NCBI GenBank assembly: GCA_014239855.1
Contig: JAAZXY010000001.1
Span: 62,001-126,000, forward strand
Length of the DNA stretch: 64,000 nt
Origin: Acidimicrobiales bacterium
GTDB lineage: Bacteria > Actinomycetota > Acidimicrobiia > Acidimicrobiales > MedAcidi-G1
Reading direction: 5' to 3'
Position numbers and translations under genes: made by a program. Of this stretch, positions 57,516 to 64,000 are shown piece after piece. Every line of letters starts with the position of its first letter. Position 1 is the stretch's first letter. The notes under the pieces are model-generated. The model made no database searches and was not told where the DNA came from. It saw nothing but the letters and a program-made list of their open reading frames with translations.

Positions 57516-58429
57516 GGGTGAATGCCCACGAGGGCCCGGTCCCGGCCGGCCAGATCCCGGTGGACGACCACGTCGACGTACCCGACGGACCGGGCCAGAT
57601 CGGCCATCGGCCCGGTCTGGTCGGGCGACATCTCCAGAACCAGGGCGCCACCGGGAACCAACCAGTCCGAGGCCCCCTCGATCAGGACGCGTAGGTCGGC
57701 GGTCCCCCGGTCGACGGCGTAAAGGGCCGCATCGGGCTCCCAGTCGGCCACCTCAGCCGGTAGGTCATCGTCGGCGGCCACGTACGGCGGGTTGGACACG
57801 ATCACCTCGAGTCGGCCCCGCAGGTCACCGGGCAGGGCGTCGAACCATGAACCCTCGGCCAGCGTCACCCGCTGGGCCGGACGCCCCAGGCCCACACAGT
57901 TGGCCCGGGCCACGGCCAACGCATCCGACGAGGCGTCGGTGCACCAGACCCGGGTGCCCACCCGTTCGGCGGCCACCGAGAGGCCGATGGCCCCCGAGCC
58001 GGTCCCCAGGTCGGCCACCAGCACCGGTTCGGTCGACGGGTCACGCCCGGCCGCCAGGCGGTCCACCTCGGCCAGGGCCAATCCGGCCACCACCTCGGTC
58101 TCCGGTCGGGGGATCAGCACCCGCCGGTCGACCATCAGGTCCAGCGTGCGAAACGACCAACACCCCAGCACGTACTGCAGCGGCTCGCCGGCCAGACGCC
58201 GCTCCACCATGGCGTCGTGGTGGGCCATACCCCGGACGGTGACCAGCACATCCAGTTCCGACGCCGCTGATTCGGTCGAAGCACCGGAGGCTTCCTCGAC
58301 AATCCAACGCGACTCCCGGAGCGCCGAACCGGCGTCATGTCCGGCGGCCAGCAGTCGTCCCTCGGTCTCGGCCAGCACCTCACGCCACGAGATGGTTCCC
58401 GCTTCCGGCACCTCGGGTGCCTCAGGCAC
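57512..58429 (-). CDS. prmC: Release factor glutamine methyltransferase
   Basis: VPEAPEVPEAGTISWREVLAETEGRLLAAG...LIPRPETEVVAGLAL...VADLGTGSGAIGLSVAAE...EVIVSNPPYVAADD (NPPY). Confidence 0.96.
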   Translation of the reverse strand: MPEAPEVPEAGTISWREVLAETEGRLLAAGHDAGSALRESRWIVEEASGASTESAASELDVLVTVRGMAHHDAMVERRLAGEPLQYVLGCWSFRTLDLMVDRRVLIPRPETEVVAGLALAEVDRLAAGRDPSTEPVLVADLGTGSGAIGLSVAAERVGTRVWCTDASSDALAVARANCVGLGRPAQRVTLAEGSWFDALPGDLRGRLEVIVSNPPYVAADDDLPAEVADWEPDAALYAVDRGTADLRVLIEGASDWLVPGGALVLEMSPDQTGPMADLARSVGYVDVVVHRDLAGRDRALVGIHP

Positions 58430-59510
58430 CGGCGGCCGGCCCGTCCTCCAGGCCGGCGGCCAACTGACGGGTGCGCTCGTCAGACAGGAGCGCATCGGTC
58501 ACGTCGTCCAGTTCGCCAGCCAGGATCCGATCCAACTTGTGGAGGGTCAGACCGATGCGATGATCGGTGACCCGGTTCTCCTTGAAGTTGTAGGTCCGGA
58601 TCTTCTCCGACCGGCCGCCGCTTCCCACCTGACCCCGCCGGGCTTCGGAAGCCTCCGACATCTGGCGTTCCTGCTCGATCTGGAGGAGCCGGGACCGCAG
58701 CACCCGCAGGGCCTTGGTCTTGTTCTGGAGCTGGCTCTTCTCGTCCTGCATCGACACGACCAACCCGGTCGGCTTATGGGTGAGCCGCACCGCCGAGTCG
58801 GTGGTGTTGACCGACTGGCCGCCCGGCCCGGAGGCCCGGTACACGTCGACCTGGAGGTCGTTCTCGTCGAGTTCCACCTCGACCTCGTCGGCCTCGGGCA
58901 GCACGCTGACCGTCGCCGACGAGGTGTGGATCCGACCCTGGGACTCGGTCACCGGAACCCGCTGCACCCGGTGCACCCCACCTTCGTACTTGAGGCGGGT
59001 CCAGGCGTCATCTCCCTTGACCAGGACCATGACCTCACTGAAGCCCCCCATGTCGGACTCACGGGCCTCCAGCGGTTCGATCTTCCAGCCGTGGATCACC
59101 GCGAAGGCCAGGTACATCTCGTGGAGGTCGCGGGCGAACAGGTTGGCCTCCTCGCCACCCTCGGCGCCCCGGATCTCGACGATGACCGGCCGTCCGTCGT
59201 TGGGGTCCCGGGGGAGCAGCAGGTTGCGGAGGTCGGCCTCCAGACGCACGATCTCCGTCTCCAGTTCGGAGATCTCCGTGCGGAGCTGATCACGATCATC
59301 ACCTTCGGCCATGTCAGCCAACTCCCGGGCCGTCTCGAGGTCACCGTGGGCGGCAGCCAACGGACGGCCCACGGCCAGCACCTCGTCGAGTTCCTTGAAG
59401 CGACGACCGGCCGCCTGAAGGCGGTCCGAATCACTGATCACCTCAGGATCGGCGAGTCTCGACTCCACCTCTGAATATTCGGCCTCGAGGGCCTCCACCT
59501 GGTCCAGCAC
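58422..59510 (-). CDS. prfA: Peptide chain release factor 1
   Basis: RASGPGGQSVNTTDSAVRLTH (GGQ) and RVPVTESQGRIHTSSATVSVLPE anticodon-like region. Confidence 0.98.
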   Translation of the reverse strand: MLDQVEALEAEYSEVESRLADPEVISDSDRLQAAGRRFKELDEVLAVGRPLAAAHGDLETARELADMAEGDDRDQLRTEISELETEIVRLEADLRNLLLPRDPNDGRPVIVEIRGAEGGEEANLFARDLHEMYLAFAVIHGWKIEPLEARESDMGGFSEVMVLVKGDDAWTRLKYEGGVHRVQRVPVTESQGRIHTSSATVSVLPEADEVEVELDENDLQVDVYRASGPGGQSVNTTDSAVRLTHKPTGLVVSMQDEKSQLQNKTKALRVLRSRLLQIEQERQMSEASEARRGQVGSGGRSEKIRTYNFKENRVTDHRIGLTLHKLDRILAGELDDVTDALLSDERTRQLAAGLEDGPAAGA

Positions 59511-59563
59511 CGGATCAAGGCTAGCGAGGGGTCCGCGGTGGACCCCGGTGGTGATCGGGCGGG

Positions 59564-60601
59564 TCAGGCGTCCCAGCTGCAGGTCACGCCGACCACCGTG
59601 GTCGGCACCCGGAGTCGGGCCATCACCCGCTCCACCGGTGCCATCACGTCACGGGCTGGAAGGGCCACCACCACCCGGTCCGGTTCCTCGCGCAGCACCA
59701 GTTCAGCAACTGCCGAGACGAGTCGGGGGTCGACCCCCACCGAACAGACCACCAGTACCCGGCTCCCGTCGGCGTCGCTCCCCACGGCCGGAGCCGGTGC
59801 CGGGTCACGGAGGTTCAGGCGCTCGTCGGCCGGATCCACCGACGTCAGGTCGACCAGCCCCACCGTCTCCGGAGCGGCACACAGGTCACGACGCATCCAC
59901 CGTTCCCGAGCCAGCGAAGCCAGAGGATGGGCACCGGCCCCCGGTCGGCGCTGCGCCCGTACCAGGTCGGCCGCGGCGGCCAGCGCCTCGGCATCGGAAC
60001 GCCCGGCACGCATCAGCACGCCGGCTTCCCGATCGAATCGACCTACGCCCACCTCGATCGCCGGCGGGATGCCCGAGCCATCGTCGGCAGGCTCGCCGGT
60101 CATCGGGTCGATCCCGTCGACCACTCGGACGACCTCCAGGCCCAGCACCTCGCCCCGCCAGGCGCCGTGTTCCAGGATCGGCTCGACGCCGACGCCTCGA
60201 CAGAGGTCGTCGAACTCGACCGCGAATCCATCCGGCGACGTGTCCGGCGCCGGATCCGGCGCGGCGGCCGGCGCCACCACGGTCAGCGAGCGACCGTCGA
60301 CGTGGCAGACCTCGGGCGACGGCTCGAGCGCGCTCACCCGACGGGTGGCCAGGGCGGCCTCGTCGGCGTCGTCGAAACAGACGGTCAGCGGTGTGGAATC
60401 ACCATGACGACCGGCCCGCAGCAGTCCGGCCCCGAGGGCAGAGCCGGGCTGGTCCTCGGACGCCAGCGTCCAGAGGCGGACGCCGTCAAAGAGGTGGTCG
60501 CCGTCGGGTTCCGGGACTGACGCTGCGCCGGATGCCTCGGCGACCAGGGCGCGCAACTTCGCCCCACGAAGGGCGGTGCGACGCTCGGGATCGAGGGCCA
60601 C
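59564..60601 (-). CDS. Conserved hypothetical protein between rpmE and prfA
   Basis: 345 aa ORF with consistent codon usage; no family recognised. Confidence 0.7.
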   Translation of the reverse strand: MALDPERRTALRGAKLRALVAEASGAASVPEPDGDHLFDGVRLWTLASEDQPGSALGAGLLRAGRHGDSTPLTVCFDDADEAALATRRVSALEPSPEVCHVDGRSLTVVAPAAAPDPAPDTSPDGFAVEFDDLCRGVGVEPILEHGAWRGEVLGLEVVRVVDGIDPMTGEPADDGSGIPPAIEVGVGRFDREAGVLMRAGRSDAEALAAAADLVRAQRRPGAGAHPLASLARERWMRRDLCAAPETVGLVDLTSVDPADERLNLRDPAPAPAVGSDADGSRVLVVCSVGVDPRLVSAVAELVLREEPDRVVVALPARDVMAPVERVMARLRVPTTVVGVTCSWDA

Positions 60602-60625
60602 GGTGTGTCCGGTCAGGAGTTGGCC

Positions 60626-60660
60626 CGGTTCGCTTCAGCCTGATCGGCCGAAGCGAACCG
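60626..60660 (-). terminator. Strong hairpin downstream of rpmE (no U-tract)
   Basis: CGGTTCGCTTC (60626-60636) / GAAGCGAACCG (60650-60660): 11 bp perfect stem; loop can add GCC/GGC pairs. Confidence 0.55.
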
Positions 60661-60669
60661 TGAGGAGGC

Positions 60670-60924
60670 TCAGCCCTTGCGGCGCTGGCCGTATCGGCGC
60701 TCGAAGCGCTCGACGCGACCGGCGGTGTCCACGATCTTCATCGTGCCGGTGAAGAACGGGTGGCTGGCCGACGAGATCTCGACCTTGACCAGCGGGTACT
60801 CCACGCCGTCGTCCAGGGTGATCACATCCGCGGTCTCAACCGTCGAACGGATCACGAAGTTGGTGCCCTCGGAAAGGTCCTGAAAGACCACGGGGCGATA
60901 GTTCGGGTGGATGTCCTGCTTCAT
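60670..60924 (-). CDS. rpmE2: 50S ribosomal protein L31 type B (no zinc cysteines)
   Basis: MKQDIHPNYRPVVFQDLSEGTNFVIRSTVETADVITLDDGVEYPLVKVEISSASHPFFTGTMKIVDTAGRVERFERRYGQRRKG; no Cys residues. Confidence 0.95.
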   Translation of the reverse strand: MKQDIHPNYRPVVFQDLSEGTNFVIRSTVETADVITLDDGVEYPLVKVEISSASHPFFTGTMKIVDTAGRVERFERRYGQRRKG

Positions 60925-60994
60925 AACTCGTCCAGTCTGCGGTGCGATCGGGGGTTCGGCAACCCGCGTGACGGGTGGCCATCGGGTATCGGGT

Positions 60995-61019
60995 CCGGGT
61001 GTCGGATCCGGACACCCGG
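60995..61019 (-). terminator. Hairpin immediately after rho stop (no U-tract)
   Basis: CCGGGTGTC (60995-61003) / GACACCCGG (61011-61019), 9 bp perfect stem adjacent to the rho stop codon at 61020. Confidence 0.5.
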
Positions 61020-62843
61020 TCAATCACCCATGCTCGGTCCCTTGGCGATCTCCACCAGGAACTCTTCGTTGTTGTTGAAGGTCTTGAGTCGGTCGATGAG
61101 CAGCTCGAGACCGGCCGCCGCACCACTGCCGTCGTTGGCCAGGCCGTTGAGGACCCGACGCAACTTCCACACCTGGTTCAGCTGCTTGCGCTCGAACAGG
61201 AGCTCTTCGTGACGGGTCGACGAGGCGTCCACGTCGATGGCCGGGTAGACCCGACGCTCGGCGATCCGACGGTCCAGGCGCAGCTCCATGTTGCCGGTGC
61301 CCTTGAACTCCTCGAAGATCACCTCGTCCATCTTGGAACCGGTGTCGACCAGCGCGGTGGCCAGGACGGTCAGTGAGCCGCCCTCCTCGAGGTTTCGTGC
61401 CGCACCGAAGAAACGCTTCGGTGGGTAGAGCGCACCGCTGTCCACACCACCGGACATGATCCGACCGGTGGCCGGGGCGGCCAGGTTGTAGGCCCGCGAC
61501 AGCCGGGTGATGCCGTCCAGGACGATCACCACGTCGTCGCCGTACTCGACCATTCGCTTGGCCCGCTCGATGGTGACCTCGGCCAGCTGGGTGTGCTCGT
61601 CGCTGGGACGGTCGAACGTGGATCCGACCACCTCGCCACGCTGCAACCAGCGCTTCATGTCGGTGACCTCTTCGGGTCGCTCGTCGACCAGCAGGACGAT
61701 GAGCTTCACCTCGGGGTGGTTGGTCTCGATGGACCGCACGATCGACTTCATGATCGTGGTCTTGCCCGCCTTGGGGGGCGACACGATCATCCCTCGCTGG
61801 CCCTTGCCGATCGGCGAGAGCAGGTCGATGATCCGGGCCGTCATGTTGGTCGGATCACCGTCGATCTCCATGCGGAGCTTCTCGTCGGGGAACAGCGGGG
61901 TGAGGTCCTCGAACCGGGGTCGGCTCTTGGCCAACTCGGGGTCCCGACCGTTGACCTTGTCGATACGAAGGAGTGCCGGGTTCTTCTCGCTGCGGTTGGC
62001 CGGCCGGGAGGCGCCGACCAGGTGGTCCCCCCGTCGCAGGCTGAACTGGCGGACCTGCTTGACCGAGATGTAGGCGTCGTTCTTGGACGGCTTGTAGCCA
62101 CCGGTCCGCAGGAAGCCGTAGCCCTCGTCCCGGAGGTCGAGGTGACCCTCGATCTCGACGGGCTCGCCGTCCCAGACCTCTTCGGGACCGCTCGGCTGGT
62201 CGCGCTCACGGCCCCGACGGCGGCGGCGGCGGTTGCCCGGCTCGGCATCACCCTGACCGTCACGGTTCTGGCCGCCCTGACCATCACGGTTCTGGCCACG
62301 GTTCTGGCCACCCTGACGACCACCCTGGCCGTCGCGGTTCTGGCCACGGTTCTGGCCACCCTGCCCGTCGCGGTTCTGGCCACGGTTCTGGCCACCCTGA
62401 CGACCACCCTGGCCGCGATCGCCGTCACGGTCCGACCTCTGGTCGCCCGATCGGTCGGCGCCATCGGCGCTGCCGGCTTCTGCGCCGGCTTCGTCGCTGG
62501 CTTCTGGGCCGGCTCCCGCGTTGGTCTCCGAGCCGTCGGGAGCCTCGGCGGCGGCAGCCACCTCCCATTCGGCCGGCGGCTCCTCATCGGACGCCTCAGC
62601 AGAGGCCGTGGTCTCGCCCTCGGCAGCTTCAGGAACATCGGCAGCTTCAGCAGCGCCGGTGCGGGCCCGTCCGCCATTGGAGGACGAGCCGTTGCCTCCA
62701 CCGGACAGGTCCAGGATCAGATCGACGATCTCCGCCTTGCGGGCGCGCGATCCGGGCTTGCCGCCCAACGCAGTGGCGATCGTCGTCAGTTCGTCGCGGT
62801 CCTTGCTTTCCAGCGTTCCGCGTTCCAGTTGGGTGGAGTCCAT
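61020..62843 (-). CDS. rho: Transcription termination factor Rho with Gly/Arg/Gln/Asn-rich N-terminal insertion
   Basis: Start [44 protein letters not shown]; core [25 protein letters not shown] (Walker A), [32 protein letters not shown]. Confidence 0.98.
   Translation of the reverse strand: MDSTQLERGTLESKDRDELTTIATALGGKPGSRARKAEIVDLILDLSGGGNGSSSNGGRARTGAAEAADVPEAAEGETTASAEASDEEPPAEWEVAAAAEAPDGSETNAGAGPEASDEAGAEAGSADGADRSGDQRSDRDGDRGQGGRQGGQNRGQNRDGQGGQNRGQNRDGQGGRQGGQNRGQNRDGQGGQNRDGQGDAEPGNRRRRRRGRERDQPSGPEEVWDGEPVEIEGHLDLRDEGYGFLRTGGYKPSKNDAYISVKQVRQFSLRRGDHLVGASRPANRSEKNPALLRIDKVNGRDPELAKSRPRFEDLTPLFPDEKLRMEIDGDPTNMTARIIDLLSPIGKGQRGMIVSPPKAGKTTIMKSIVRSIETNHPEVKLIVLLVDERPEEVTDMKRWLQRGEVVGSTFDRPSDEHTQLAEVTIERAKRMVEYGDDVVIVLDGITRLSRAYNLAAPATGRIMSGGVDSGALYPPKRFFGAARNLEEGGSLTVLATALVDTGSKMDEVIFEEFKGTGNMELRLDRRIAERRVYPAIDVDASSTRHEELLFERKQLNQVWKLRRVLNGLANDGSGAAAGLELLIDRLKTFNNNEEFLVEIAKGPSMGD
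62258..62420. repeat. In-frame degenerate tandem repeats inside rho (GQNRDGQGG / RQGGQNRGQ units)
   Basis: Recurring GGTTCTGGCCACGGTTCTGGCCACCCTG blocks; protein [53 protein letters not shown]. Confidence 0.92.
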
Positions 62844-62862
62844 GCTCACAACACCTGTTTCT

Positions 62863-62932
62863 CGAGGGCCGTCGGGCCTTCGGTTTTCGAGGGCCAGAAG
62901 CCCTACGGGTCTTCCGAGGACCAGAGGCCCAT
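62863..62932. repeat. Three imperfect 18 bp hairpin-like repeats in the rho 5' leader
   Basis: CGAGGGCCGTCGGGCCTT (62863-62880), CGAGGGCCAGAAGCCCTA (62888-62905), CGAGGACCAGAGGCCCAT (62915-62932). Confidence 0.8.
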
Positions 62933-62938
62933 CGGATG

Positions 62939-62964
62939 GATGCGAACCGGGTTCGGTTCGCATC
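62939..62964. promoter_or_regulatory. Perfect 10 bp stem-loop in the rho leader/promoter region
   Basis: GATGCGAACC - GGGTTC - GGTTCGCATC. Confidence 0.7.
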
Positions 62965-62980
62965 GGGATTCACCGTCCAC

Positions 62981-63016
62981 CACCGAAGATCAGAATGGCA
63001 CCGAAGATCGGAATGG
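62981..63016. repeat. Tandem 18 bp duplication CACCGAAGATCRGAATGG x2 upstream of rho
   Basis: 62981-62998 and 62999-63016, one mismatch. Confidence 0.9.
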
Positions 63017-63209
63017 AGGGCGTGTCGTGGACGGCATTCCCGGAGTCCTCTTCGATCCGCGGACCACGAAGTGGCATCCGGGGAGGAGGAAACGAGGTTT
63101 CCGGAGAACACGTCGCCCGCCCGACGACCTGTTCACTGTACCGAATCGCCGCGAACGACGACAACATGCCCCCGGTGAAACCCCCCGGATCCCTTCCGGG
63201 GTACGGAAA

Positions 63210-64000
63210 TCAGCCGGCGAGCAACCGTCCCATGAGGGCATGACCGGGCACCGGATCCTGATCGGCCACCCCGACCTCGGTGAACGTGCCTCCCGGGCCG
63301 TCGACCGCCGAATCCACCAGCAGGTACGGCACGGGATCCGGGGTGTGGGTCCGGGTGGTCAACGGTGTGGCGTGGTCCGGGAGCATCAGCAGGCGCCACG
63401 GCCCCATGGCATCCAGTGCCGGCACCAGGTCAGCCAGGATGCGGCGGTCCCAATCCTCGAGGGCCTGCACCTTGGCGGCCACGTCCCCGGCGTGGCCGGC
63501 CTCATCGGTGGCCTCCACGTGGATCACGAACAGGTCGAGACCTGCCTGCAACTCGGCCAGGGCGATGTCGCGCTTGCCCTCGTAGTCGGTGTCGTACCAC
63601 CCGGTGGCGCCGGGGATGTCACAGATCTTCATGCCCGACAGCACGCCGATGCCGCGTACCAGGTCCACCGCGGTGACCAGACCGGCCTCGACACCGTGGG
63701 TCTCGCGGAACGACGGCACCTGGGGCTGGAAGCCCTGACCCCACAACCAGGTCTGGTCGGCCTCCATGTCGAACCGCTCCATGACCTCCCGGGAGGCCTC
63801 CATGACCTCGATGAGCCGTCCGGCCGCCGGGCCGGTGGGCAGCACGATGGGATCACCGGACAGGTCGTGCGGGGGGGTGCAGTCGGCGTCGATCCATTCC
63901 TTGGGGGCGATCATGGCGTTGCGGAATCCCACGCCGGCCAGGAACTCGACGCCGTCGTAGCGGGGCGCCACCTCGGCCTGCAGGGCGGCCACCACTGCGG
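63210..64000 (-). CDS. Alkaline phosphatase-superfamily, cofactor-independent phosphoglycerate mutase-like (archaeal apgM type), partial
   Basis: VEFLAGVGFRNAMIAPKE...DLFVIHVEATDEAGHAGDVAAKVQALEDWDRRILADLVPAL...LLMLPDHATPLTTRTHTPDPVPYLLVDS; N-terminus lies beyond the window end. Confidence 0.85.
   Translation of the reverse strand, partial: AVVAALQAEVAPRYDGVEFLAGVGFRNAMIAPKEWIDADCTPPHDLSGDPIVLPTGPAAGRLIEVMEASREVMERFDMEADQTWLWGQGFQPQVPSFRETHGVEAGLVTAVDLVRGIGVLSGMKICDIPGATGWYDTDYEGKRDIALAELQAGLDLFVIHVEATDEAGHAGDVAAKVQALEDWDRRILADLVPALDAMGPWRLLMLPDHATPLTTRTHTPDPVPYLLVDSAVDGPGGTFTEVGVADQDPVPGHALMGRLLAG

Noticed and set aside
57792-59474. 560 aa plus-strand ORF opposite prmC/prfA
   Set aside because: Antisense to unambiguous prmC and prfA.
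62258-62420. CRISPR-like regular repeats
   Set aside because: They are in-frame coding repeats within rho with no unique spacers of constant length.

Overview
This 64 kb window is high-GC actinobacterial DNA. Gene content (F420 and mycothiol-type enzymes, ImuA'/ImuB with a mycobacterial-type SOS box, DUF3159, DUF3039) suits an Acidimicrobiia-like genome, but that lineage is an inference. I see no rRNA, tRNA, CRISPR array, prophage or transposase. Main blocks: (1) 1-11.3 kb, minus strand: a tightly overlapping putative purine/N-heterocycle catabolic operon with two molybdenum hydroxylases of different architecture, two carbamoyl/C-N hydrolases, an LLM flavin enzyme and two deaminase-type amidohydrolases, divergent from a small HTH regulator and an amidase. 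(2) A PIN-type toxin-antitoxin pair. (3) An ImuA'-ImuB translesion cassette under a perfect LexA box. (4) Housekeeping and mixed metabolism, 17-38 kb. (5) An acyl-CoA/thiolase/hydratase cluster, 38.9-54 kb, with perfect palindromic operator candidates, a TetR gene and an ATP-grasp-less PEP-utilizing protein. (6) A translation/termination block (rho, type B rpmE, prfA, prmC, tsaC, rpiB) with an unusual structured rho leader and a repeat-encoded disordered Rho segment. A cross-cutting observation is the recurrence of short (10-16 bp) tandem duplications at CDS termini and start/stop junctions. All functional names come from reading motifs by eye; no database search was run.
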